A stretch of DNA of 41,936 nucleotides from Gonium pectorale (Eukaryota > Chlorophyta > Chlorophyceae > Chlamydomonadales > Volvocaceae). The DNA is taken from the NCBI GenBank assembly GCA_001584585.1, contig LSYV01000013.1, positions 392,292 to 434,227 on the forward strand, given 5' to 3'. How positions within the stretch are numbered: the stretch's first letter is position 1; the number at the start of each line of letters is the position of its first letter. Below are positions 32,834 through 41,936 of this stretch, piece after piece. The notes beneath the pieces are model-generated. The model searched no databases. It was given only the letters and a program-made list of their open reading frames with translations, and was not told the origin of the DNA. The position numbers were made by a program, and so were the translations under genes.

Positions 32834-35800
32834 CTATTGTGCCCTGACAACAGCTATAGTTGGCGGCAGCAAAGTGAGTTGGCAATGGCCAATCTCAAAC
32901 GGTTTAGAATATGCACGTTGATAACGTCTAGAAGCACTCCTGGCACACAGCAACAGCCCACGCTCCCCGGACATTCCCTTACAGGCGGCCCAGGCCAACG
33001 CCCAGCCCATCGTCCTCGCTGCCGCTCCCGTCCGCCTCGTCCGGTGGTGGCAGCGGTACCCCCCACAGCTGTGGCGAGTGACCCACCGCGTGCTGGAACC
33101 TGCATGGCGCGGTCGGATGATGACGGGTCGGAGGGATCGAGCATTAAACTGCAGCCATCGATCGCAGCCCGCTACGCTGGGAGTTGAGGTTTGAAATTCA
33201 AGTATGAAGGTGCCGGGCCGGACCCGATGGGACGCAGCGCGAGGGGCGCCGACCCACCGGTATCTGGTAGGACGCATAACCATAACCGCAAGCTCCCGTG
33301 CCCGCTGCCGCCCTTTGCCAGGAACAGCCTTGTACAGTTCGGCGTCTTTCATTGCTAAGGATCCCGCGAGCAATCCATCCCAATCGTTGGTGTTGACCCA
33401 CCCGAAGTGCGGCACGGGGTTGTAGTACGTGTCCATGTGTTCTACCGTGTCCCAGTATTCGCCGCTCGTGCTGTTGCCCCATTTGCGCACGCGGCCGTCC
33501 CCAAAGTGCTCCTCGTTCCACCAGCGATTGTAGCGATCGCCGCCGCTGCCGCTGCTCCAGACCTGCGTCAGACCGCGGGGCGGGGGGCCGCGTGGGACGA
33601 GGCAAGGGCCCTCTCAAGAGGCGGCAGCGGCGTGGTGGCTTTGGGCCGGGCGCTCTCCAGCGCCTTTGCGCATTCGTTTAAGCGACGCATTCCTTTCCAG
33701 GTCTGTGTGATCAGGTTATCATGGAAGGCATGTGCGCATGCCAGAGAGGCACAGGCTAGCGGCACCGCAGCCGCCGGGCTCGGCTGCCCTCCCTCCCGTT
33801 TCCTCCTGGGCCTGCACGGCGCAAAATGCCGCGCAGCTGCCGGTCACGCTGGTCCCTCCCGCGGACCGGCTTGGCACAGGCCAGCCCCCAGAGCTCCGCC
33901 GGCGGCGCCCCACGCACTGCCAGAGTCTGTCTGCCGGCTTCTTCCCCCCAGCCCGTGGCGCTCACCTCGCCGTGCTTGGTGCCCTTTCCGTGCCCGAACG
34001 TCTCCGTCCACTTGTCGCCCCACTGCTCCTGACCGCCGTCCGGCAGCAGCCGCTCCGCCCACTGCACGCAACGGTTGGCCAGGGCAAGGGCGTGACGCAG
34101 CATCTCACCGGCTCCACACGTCCACAACGCAGAAGCGCAGTGCAGGCAACCCCGCAGCCCACCCGCCAGTGTGGCCAGTGACATGAGGCTAGCAGAACTT
34201 GCACTTGAACCCTAGCACCGCGCCTCGCCACCGCGCGGTGCTACCTAAACAACTAAATACAAGTAGCTCAGCGCTTAACACTGCGCCCTGTGGCCGCGCA
34301 CCTTGTCGGTCCATTTCTGGCACGCTCCGCGGCCGTCGTAGTCCTCCCCCCAGCGCTCGTGCCACACGTTGACCCCCGCCTTGGCCCACTTGTCCGCGTA
34401 CTTGTGCACGCGGCCGGCCTCCTCGTAGCACTCGCCCCACTTCTCCTCCCACTCGTCGCCCGCGTCGTCGCGCGCCCACCTGCGCGCCGAGGTGGTGGAG
34501 GAACCGCCGAGTCAACTGTATGCGGGTGCGGAAACCCGAGCGACGCCGACGCGCGTTGGGATGCTCCATCGATCACGAGCACACGCAGCGAATACATGGA
34601 AGACACGGGACGCTCTGACCCGCAACGCCGAATCACCGCGGAGCCCGTCGTGGCAAAGGTTACGACAACACCCACAAGAACAGGCAGGCGATCCTGCCAA
34701 GCAGCACCCGAAGGCCCCAACCTGCCCGGCCCGGCTCGACCGACGGCGCCTACTTGTGTGCGCTGCGCTCGATGACGAGCCGCAGGTTGGTTGGGTGCGT
34801 GTAGAGCACCTCCTTCCACTCCTCCACCCACGCCGCGCCGGTCTCGGTGGTGCCCTTCTTGAAGGCGCCCAGTTCGCGCAGGCCGTAGCGGTTGGAGGCC
34901 TGGGCAGGGCGACGGGAACAAACGCACATGAAGCGCAGCGAAGCGATTGAGAACGTGTTGAGACGGGAAAGGGATGTTACTTGACTGACGCCTAAATATG
35001 CCTGCGATAGTATTTTGGGCTGGCCGGGATGGGGTAGGAGGTTCCCCTCATTCCCTGCCGTGCAGATGCTAGTGCAAGGATAGAAAGCGCGCCGAATCTA
35101 CCTCAATCCAGAATTCTAGTTGTCATACGCTTGATGCAATCTCCGCACCGAATCCCCATGCCAAAAAAAGGTCGCATTTATTTTGTTGCGTTCGCGCTGG
35201 CGCCCTGTGCCCATGGCCTTGTCCTCCATACCAGCCCGACGCCGCCGCCGTCGCGGCCTCATGGATTTTCCTCACCTGCCACCAGCACTCCTCCCACTGC
35301 ACCGTGCCGTCTCCCGTCACCCCGCGCAGCACCTCCCAGTTCTTCACGTAGCCGTCGGGCCCGGTATCCGTGCCACTCAGCTTCTCAAACCTGGGCAAAC
35401 GGGGGCAGGCGTGACGGGCACAGGGGCAGGGCGGGCCAGGTGATAAGAGCTGGCAGGTGAGAAACATGGTGGCTTGCATCCCACAACTGAGCGCCGACAG
35501 CTCCGCCCCAGCCGCCGCATCTCACGCTCAGCTGCCTACCATCGCGCCAAGAACGCTCAAGGTCGGCCCTCCTCATTACAATCCGGCAACACGCGTTATA
35601 ACCTGTTCTCCATGTTGCTGGGCCACCTAGGCAGCTGCACGTTCCGCCTTGCATGGTACGGTAGAGAAGAACGGTAGTGCAATGCTCCGCGCTCCCCAAA
35701 GCGACGAAGCCCCTCACCCGCCAAAGTAGCGCAGTCCCGTCCAAGCACCTCGCTTTATTGATCGCCCACCCCGCCCCTACCCTCTCGACTCACCGCGTCC

Positions 35801-38432
35801 CATCCGCCAGGCGCCCGGCGCCGTCTTGCAGCCGCCTGCCCAGCGCGCTGCCCTGCACCACCTCATCCTCCGACACCGACACGCCGTCGGACACCGCCGC
35901 CTGAGCCGGCTCCGCCGCTGCCGCCGCCGCCGAGCCCAGGTCCAGTCCGCGCGTGGGCGGCCGCACGGCTGCCGTGAGGTCCACCACAGACTGCAGCGGC
36001 GGCAGCACCGCCGAGCGCGCCTTCTCCGAGAGCAGCGACTCCTGTGGGCGGACGGCCGTGCGGGCGGGCGGGCGGACGAGTCAGGACTTGGGAGCGCACA
36101 GTTAAGGGTTTCCAAAGTGAGCAGTTTGCATGAGCCTGACAGGTGGACGAGCAGTCAAGATGGACGCGAGGCATGATGCTCCCGTTGTGCTCACGGCCCG
36201 ATGCGCACATGTACGGCAACATGGACGTGCGCGGAACGGCCACAGGCAAGCAGGCGCTTGGAGGCAAAGTACGGCGCTAGGCACGGACGAGAGGGCGGGT
36301 GCCAGCAATAAGTCATACTCACACGCCCATTGCAACCCCGACAGCTCCAAAGGTCTCAGAGCTTTCAACCGCTTTGCCCCTATGGCTTTCGCCCACCTCT
36401 GACTTGAGGCGCAGCTCGGTCGGCACCGACAGGTCGGCCTCCGCGAATGCCAGCGGCGCCCAGTCCGACAGGGCCTTGCGCGCGGGAGCCGCGGGCGCCA
36501 GCTGCGGCACGGGCCCCGGCACCGAAGCCGGCGTCGAAGCAGACGACCCCGACGGTGAGCGCGCGGGCGATGGAGAAGACGAGGCCCCTCGGGACGAGGA
36601 TGAGGCAGCCGATGATGGCGAAGGAGGGGCTCCGCTGCGGGCGGCGGTGGAGGAGCGCCCGGTGCCGCCCGCGCCGGTGCTTGTGGAGGCGGAACGAGAG
36701 CTGAGACCGTCAGAGGCGGAATTTGAGGTAGCGGAAGGTGCGGAGGCGAACAGGGCCTGCGCCCAAGCGGGGCGCTCCGCCGCCGATGCCACACTGCCCC
36801 CGGTTCCCGCGTCGCCGCCTCCAAACTCCAGCGCGCCGCCGGCCCCAATGGGACCGGCCGCAGCCGGCCCCGATGCTGGGCCAGTAGACCCCCCCGCACC
36901 TTCGCGTCGTCGGCCGGGGCCCGGCCCGGCAGCATCGCCGTCGCCGTTCGCGGCAGCGCCGGCGGTTGCTGCCTCCAGAGAGCGCTGCAGGGCCTGGCGC
37001 GTGCGGGACGCCTCGCGCTCCGAAATCTGAGGGCAGTTAGAGGAGCGCAGTGCGGTTGCGGCGGGAACTGTGTGCACGTAGGGCCGCATGTGGACGAAGG
37101 ACTAACGGCGCGCTGCCCCCCGCAACGCCCATCCCACCCTACTCATCACCATGCTCCCAACCCCCACTCCAGCAACTACCGTTGCCGGCGACCCCGTGCC
37201 TACCCTCCTACTCGCAACCCGCTGGCCTGACCACCACCTGTCCGACGATCCCGGCTTCCCGTGCCCACCTGCGCGCTGCCGCCGAAGATCAGTCGGCTCA
37301 GCTCCGACTGCTGCCCCACGCCACCCGCCGCTGCGCCGCCGTCCGCCTCCGCCCCGTGTGGCTGGTTGCTCGGCGGCGCCGCGCGCTGCCCCTCCTCGTC
37401 CTGCAGCACCGTGTTGACGTCGCGGAGGACGCGCGACTGCGGCGGAGGGAGGGGGGAGAGTGGCAGGGAGGCAGGAGCGAGGAGGCGTTGAGACCTTGAG
37501 ATGGTGCCTGGGGAGCAGAGGATAGTGCCTCCTCTGCAGCCGACCCACAGGTCCCGCGGGTCTGATACCGTAGACGCCCGGCAGGCAAAAGGCCGCCAGC
37601 ACCCCTGCAGACTGCAAACCCGAGCCGGCTGCAATCCCTTGCCCGCTCACGTTCACGCTCAAGGCGAGCCCGTAGATCCCCTTCCGTACGAAGGCAAAAC
37701 CTTCCCGGGATCCGTACGACCGACGCACCGCACGGCCGATGAGCTCGTCCACCTTGTGCTCCGGGGCCGCGGCCGGCGCCGCCACCCCACCCGGCAGGTC
37801 CGACTGCAAGGTGGTGGGACACCGCACCCGCGTGTCAGGAGGGGCGAATGAGGGTCAAGCAAGCGCTGCACGTTGTCATGATTGGTGTGGTTTGGTCTGT
37901 AACCGAATCACTTGTCACTAGCCAAGCATCCAAGACGGGGTCAGGGCCTGGCCTAACGGGGCTGCGGGCACAGGGCCCAACATGGACGCTGCAGACCGGC
38001 CCAGTCCTTAGATGCTGACGCACGCGCACCTCAAAGGCGATGATGTCGCTAAGGGACAGGGGCATCCCCGTGCCCGCAGTCTTCAGGGCTGGCCGGGGCG
38101 CCACAATGGCCCTGCGCAACCCAACACGCCACGACCCAGCCGGCTGTGCCGCCTGACGCGGCTGCCATATCCTGTGTGTCGAATTGGACCATGGTTTACA
38201 ATGGTTTATTAAACGGGGCTGCACAACAGCCTTGGCCGAGGAGTCCAGCATGGCAGGACGAGAAGAGCAACACCCCATCGCCCAGCACTCAAGGCAGTGT
38301 TTGATGAATTGGCTGAGGTGATCAATGTGCCTTGTTGAGAGCCAGTGGGGCGGGCAGCGAGGGCACCACATTCGGATAACATTTCCCAACGTGCTTGCTC
38401 CATCTGCGAGCTTACCGCCGAGCACACTTCAT
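32834..38432 (-). CDS. ESV1/LESV-family tryptophan-rich starch-granule protein with long N-terminal extension
   Basis: Exons from the 5' end on the minus strand: 38432-38416, 38111-38030, 37803-37729, 37436-37269, 37026-36397, 36041-35794, 35390-35276, 34899-34754, 34479-34302, 34061-33966, 33562-32834. All phases agree and the sum is 2,484 nt, about 827 residues. The start MKCARRAIVAPRPALKTAG is rich in Arg and Ala with no acidic residue, as expected of a chloroplast transit peptide; it is the first ATG after an in-frame stop. Residues from about 407 form the Trp-rich starch-binding domain of EARLY STARVATION 1 and its paralogue LESV, plastid proteins that bind starch glucans and influence granule organisation and turnover. 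The PHFGW and TYY end looks closer to ESV1. The last roughly 170 codons, beyond NTNDWDG, are doubtful; the frame simply stays open to 32834. Confidence 0.85.
33380..35390 (-). other. Tryptophan-rich starch-binding domain (five core exons plus start of last exon)
   Basis: The spliced product reads in order: KNWEVLRGVTGDGTVQWEE, RYGLRELGAFKKGTTETG, WVEEWKEVLYT, IERSAHKW, DEWEEKWGECYEEAGRVHKY, NVWHERWGEDYDGRGACQKW, QWGDKWTETFGHGKGTKHGE, RYNRWWNEEHFGDGRVRKWG, STSGEYWD, TYYNPVPHFGW. The evenly spaced W-x-E-K-W-G units match the repeating strands of the ESV1/LESV family, whose aromatic rows lie along glucan double helices. Each junction restores an expected W-rich motif (for example KWTDK|WAER and KHGE|VWSS), which fixes the splice sites well. 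Confidence 0.88.
35794..37803 (-). other. Low-complexity N-terminal extension of the ESV1-like protein
   Basis: Exons 37803-37729, 37436-37269, 37026-36397 and 36041-35794 encode about 375 residues before the Trp-rich domain. Short ordered-looking pieces (APEHKVDELIGRA, SRVLRDVNTVLQDEE, QSELSRLIFGG, ISEREASRTRQALQRSLEAA, ESLLSEKARSAVLPPLQSVVDL, VSEDEVVQGSALGRRLQDG) alternate with Ala/Gly/Ser/Pro tracts. Phases are 0-0 for the first three. No known domain is recognised. Land-plant ESV1 is, from memory, only a little over 400 residues, so this protein is much longer. Confidence 0.75.
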
Positions 38433-40598
38433 CGAAAGTGAGACCACAAGTTTGCCAATATGTTGCTTCGCAGAGCTTAAGCCTCGAGGACCGGATGTTC
38501 GGTGCAAGCCTGCCACCTTTGCGTTGTGGTGAATTGGGCAATAGGGTACTCTCTACTCTGAATGATACAGTTAATTGACGGACTACCACAGGGGTTGGCT
38601 CCGCCTTGAGTTGGGGTGCTCAACCGATTCTGTTTAACCGAACCTTCGCAAAAGCGACGACACTGACCTGCTCGTATGTGCATTGAGTACTTTGTGGCAA
38701 TTGCTCGTGCAATTATGGTGACATAGTCACCTTCCCTGTGCCCGTTGGCATCGAGCTCCCGGCACTGGGTGGCACCCCAAACCCGTCGCACAAGTCTGGA
38801 CCCTACCACTAGACACGCCATGTTACGCACATGCTGGAGCTCCACGTGCTTCTGGCTGCACTCTGCCACCTTGGTGCGCCAGCCCTCGCCAGCCCCCAGC
38901 CTGGCAGCACCCTACTCAAGGCCAATATCCGCGGCGCTCGACCAGTAGCGAGATGACACTGGGCAGGGATGGTGCACGTGCCGTGACAGCGGCTGTCGCA
39001 GCAGCTCCGGCGGCGGCACTAGCTGAGGTGGGTATACACCATCTGCTCGGGTACACACTGCTGGGTCGCTGCGCTGACCACCAGAGGCTGCGATGGCGGC
39101 CGGCAGCTGCGGTGCAGCTTGCGGCAGCATGCACGCCCCATCTTTGTTCAGTATCAGACTGTAGCCGTTACGGTGTCGACAGGGCGGAGGCCAACCGGCG
39201 AGCTTGCACGGGATCTTCCGCCTCTGGCTTCCTGCTTTACGGACGACCCTATCAGGCTGGCATCCCGGCTTACACGTATCTGTTTTCTGTAGGAAGCTGC
39301 ACGCAGGGCTGCTGGCCGCGAGGCCTATGGGATGCCCCCTATGCGATGGTTAGATTCCGTGGGCTTCGTTCGCCTTACCGGGTAACCCAGGGTTTGGCAT
39401 GCCATGCTCGTTTTTGACTGTCGTGCCTCTTGCGCCGCGTCTTGCTTTCCCGTGTCTGCCTGCTACTGAGTCACAGCCCCTCCCCCGCGCCATCAGTGCT
39501 GGGCTGGGATGCTTGTGTGGCCACGGTCCCCCGTCGCCTCCACACACACACACACACCCCTTCGACTGCCTCGGGAGCTGGGTCCTACACCGACGCCATC
39601 ACTTTCGCGCTTACGCTCGTCGTATGCGTTTTCCTTTTCAACACACACACACCTTGCCTCGCCTCGCTCGCCTCGCTCGCCTAGTCTGTTTGCAGCCTGT
39701 CCACAAGCACGCGCATTCGCATGACGTTACACACACCCCTTGCATCTCTCCATGCTTGGCCGGGGCATAGCCAATGGCGCCTCTCACTCAGACATCACCA
39801 TATCATTCACTGAAGCCCTGGCAAGTGCCCCCGGACGCAGTGCTAGACGGAGAAGGTGGAGGGGCGCTGCCTTGGCCCGGCAGACGCGCAGCGGCGCCTC
39901 ATCGGAGTGCCCCTGCGCCTCCTCCCCGGCCATCGCACCCGTGGTGACCCTGCGGCGGCACGTCACGCCAAGGGGAGCATGGCCTGCGCCCGATGCGATG
40001 GGCAGGGCCCTGCCCCCTGCGCCCATTGGCAGCGGATGCTAGCGACTCTGCTTGCCGTCCTTCACCCGCCTTCCGGCCGATGGCTTTGCTCACCGCACGG
40101 CTGCCCGGCCCCTGGCTCATCCTGGCCAGCCCTCCCCCTGTCGTCCTCCGCCTCACCGCTGCCCTCAGGCTCCTTCCCCCCGACGTCGCTGGGCCACCCC
40201 TTATGCGGGGCGAGTGATCCTTCGACGACCCGCTCTGGGGAAACCGGTTGGTTGCCAACGCGGTTGCGTTGGGCCGGCGCCATGGGCTTGGGCCGTTCCG
40301 GGACAGGGCCTCGGAATGCCGGCGTGTAGTGGCCACTGAGTTCGCTGTGCTGGCCGGCCGCTTGTGGCCCTCCTCCGATCACGAGCTGGAGCCATCAGTG
40401 GCGGCGCACGCTGCTTTGCCGAACCGCACCAGCGCTCGCCCCTATCTCCTCTGCGACATCTTCCTGGCCTGGCTCGTCACCGGCCACCATCGTGCTACGG
40501 TGATGCGTCGCGCGGTCTGGCCGTCATCGCGCGCACCCTGCATTTGTTCGGGGAACGTGCGCAGCAGCCTATCAGTGCGCGTACATCAGGGAGGCCAT
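38433..40598. other. Region upstream of the ESV1-like gene, no gene recognised
   Basis: Several open frames of 60-160 codons occur on both strands, but none has recognisable motifs or matched splice junctions. Minus-strand frames at 38477-38869 and 38209-38589 lie directly upstream of the ESV1-like start and may only be 5' UTR or promoter DNA. The region contains CA microsatellites and a CTCGC tandem repeat near 39541-39682. Confidence 0.55.
39541..39682. repeat. Microsatellite cluster: (CA)n and CTCGC-type tandem repeats
   Basis: (CA)8 at 39541-39557, a second short (CA)n at about 39640-39652, and a tandem CTCGC/CTCGCCTCG run at about 39657-39682. Confidence 0.85.
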
Positions 40599-40925
40599 GG
40601 AGCTGCCGTCCACCGCGGCCGGAGGGGGCCGGCCGTCGATGTGGCCTCTCTTCGGGCTGCATTTCAGCGCCGCTGGCGTTCACGTTGAGTACGAGCACAC
40701 GCACAATGAAGCGTTCTGGCGGCTCACCGTTGCCGGGCGTTGCTTTTTACCTAGGTGCCGTGGGAGGTGTGGGCTTGTGGGGGTGCTAGGCCCGCTGCCT
40801 CCCCACACCTGCTCAGCTTCCGCGAGTGCCCCATGGAAGCAGGGCTGTTTGCTGGAGGCCAAGGACCGGTGCAGCTGCTCGGTGCAGCGGGCGCACGTCT
40901 GGTTGTGTGTCTCGTCGGATACTAG
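40599..40925 (+). pseudogene. Weak two-exon coding-like fragment, kinase-like flavour, possibly decayed
   Basis: A frame reading MWPLFGLHFSAAGVHVEYEH then EAFWRLTVAGRCFLP runs to a donor after 40754 (AG|GTGCCG). The acceptor at 40815-40816 (CTCAG) matches its phase and continues SFRECPMEAGLFAGGQGPVQ, LLGAAGARLVVCLVGY and a TAG at 40923-40925. A hydrophobic strand pair followed by E-C-x-x-E-A-x-L-x-A-x-x-G-x-V-x-x-L-L-G-A resembles the N-lobe of kinase-like proteins common in volvocine genomes, but no catalytic lobe follows and no good 5' exon is found. It could be a pseudogene fragment or chance. Confidence 0.25.
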
Positions 40926-41603
40926 ACCGGGTGAGGGATTGCGTGTGGGGTGTGATGGTGTTGGCCGTGCTCAGCGGCCTTGCGTGGGCGTGGCGCTCAA
41001 CGTGTGTACGCGTCCGCGTTCCCCCATGTAGCACTGGCCCCGGATCTGCTGCTTCTGACTCGTTGTATTGAGACACGGGCGCTTTGGATATGTTACGGTA
41101 TGCGCTGCAAGATTTTGCCGACCTGAGGCATCCGCGGGAGGGATGGGGGTGCCTACAAAGCTCCCTCCCTCGCGGGTGGTAGCCGGACGCCTGGTGTGCG
41201 CTAAGCTGCCAGCTGCGTTATGCAATAGATGAAATACCTTCCGTTAGTCATATTGTCAGCTGGCTTGCATGGTAATTGGGTGTGGGCCTCGCGCCAAGTA
41301 TGTGCTGACAGCCGCATGTGTTCGGAATAGGCTCTGGGTGTCTGGGATGGAGGCCACGGCGCATGGTCAGTGACCTGGCGAAATTTGACGGTCTTTCCCG
41401 CTGGCGGCGTGGCGGGACTCTTTCGTGACGTTGGGTCCCCGGCGAGTGTGCGGGTTTTGGCCCTGCTCATGGCCCTCACAGGTACTGGGTGGCAGAAATT
41501 GCGCGGTTGCGAGGGAGGAACGTCGTACCGCACATGACTCGCACGATTTGGGCCCCAGTCACGATTATCTTACATTTTTTTGCTTTGAATAAGCACAACT
41601 TTA

Positions 41604-41637
41604 TCAAAATTTCGGGGGGCTCCGCCCCCATGCCCCC
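41604..41637. repeat. GC hairpin repeat, copy 1 (TCAAAATTT + GGGGGC-TCC-GCCCCC)
   Basis: TCAAAATTTC at 41604 is followed by inverted arms GGGGGC (41615-41620) and GCCCCC (41624-41629) with a 3-nt loop, then ATGCCCCCG. The same arrangement recurs about 175 bp downstream. Confidence 0.7.
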
Positions 41638-41778
41638 GTTTTAAGGTAAAGATGTGACGCATGACGGTGTTGCACCCGGCCCCGGACGCGCACAGAGACC
41701 ATAATCATCAATACATACCCCTACAATGTTCAGGCATGGGCACGCGTAAGGAAACCGTCTTTCTCGGTGGCCATTTTC

Positions 41779-41818
41779 TCAAAATTTTCTTCCGGGGGCT
41801 CTCGCCCCCGGACCCCCG
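41779..41818. repeat. GC hairpin repeat, copy 2 (TCAAAATTT + CGGGGGC-TCTC-GCCCCCG)
   Basis: TCAAAATTTTC is followed by inverted arms CGGGGGC (41793-41799) and GCCCCCG (41804-41810), then GACCCCCGG. Same orientation and order of parts as the copy at 41604. Confidence 0.7.
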
Positions 41819-41854
41819 GCTGGGACACAACCCAGGCCGGACCCGGTGGTCGTA

Positions 41855-41936
41855 CTACGTACGGTACGGGACGGGCGGACGGACGGCGACGACCGGACGT
41901 CCGACCGACTCTCGACGCGCGGACGGTGGTACGGCG
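41855..41936. repeat. Low-complexity CGGACGG / GTACGG-rich end
   Basis: Repeated GTACGG, CGGACGG and CGACCGG-like hexamers run to the end of the window. There is no exact tandem period, so this looks like degenerate simple sequence. Confidence 0.6.

Larger units (their letters stand above)
40926..41936. other. Right-edge region without a recognised gene; AT-rich patches and GC-rich hairpins
   Basis: No coding frame with recognisable content. From about 41540 the sequence alternates AT-rich stretches (T-run and TCAAAATTT) with G/C hairpins, a composition unlike the flanking gene regions and suggestive of transposon-derived or other repetitive DNA. Confidence 0.5.

Noticed and set aside
39740..40400. 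Overlapping 100-160 codon frames on both strands
   Set aside because: All frames are open at once in this GC-rich stretch, which is what chance gives. No motif, conserved residue pattern or phase-matched junction was found.
1..41936. CRISPR arrays, insertion sequences, bacterial promoters or ribosome-binding sites, tRNA and rRNA genes
   Set aside because: None was seen. The intron-rich structure and gene content are eukaryotic nuclear, so prokaryotic elements are not expected.

Overview
This window looks like nuclear DNA of a volvocine green alga (a Chlamydomonas/Gonium/Volvox relative). The signs are many short introns with GTGAG/GTGCG/GTAAG donors and CAG acceptors, TGTAA poly(A) signals, an extracellular proline-rich exon of (S)PPxP type fused to a gametolysin-like (peptidase M11) domain, and a chloroplast starch-granule protein family found in green plants. 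All gene models were spliced by eye, by requiring reading phase to match at every junction. The species cannot be named from the sequence.

Layout. (1) Positions 1-21763, plus strand: one very large gene, open at its 5' end, with about 53 exons and about 3,620 codons visible. Its protein runs: proline-rich extensin-like rod; M11 domain that has lost its metal-binding and catalytic residues; short proline hinge; diverged lead-in; three tandem cassettes of about 520 residues, each built from the same seven exons; a further beta-rich region; cysteine-rich modules; four C-terminal chitin-binding (peritrophin-A/CBM14-like) modules. It is most likely a secreted cell-wall or extracellular-matrix protein. 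(2) 21764-24098: 3' UTR and intergenic DNA. (3) 24099-31899, plus strand: a 19-exon gene for a coiled-coil protein of about 1,650 residues. It has an N-terminal PGPGAYDP motif and a C-terminal GH(N)xxxQKI motif, resembling HMMR and the tail of kinesin-15, so probably a microtubule, centrosome or basal-body protein. (4) 32834-38432, minus strand: an 11-exon gene for an ESV1/LESV-type tryptophan-rich starch-binding protein of about 827 residues with a long low-complexity N-terminal extension. It converges on gene 3, and their poly(A) signals lie within about 50 bp of each other. (5) 38433-41936: no confident gene. It holds microsatellites, a weak two-exon fragment at about 40599-40925, and GC-rich hairpin repeats near the right edge.

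The genes do not form a pathway: one is extracellular, one cytoskeletal and one plastidic. The most unusual object is the first gene, above all its exon-by-exon triplicated cassette of unrecognised family and its apparently dead M11 domain.
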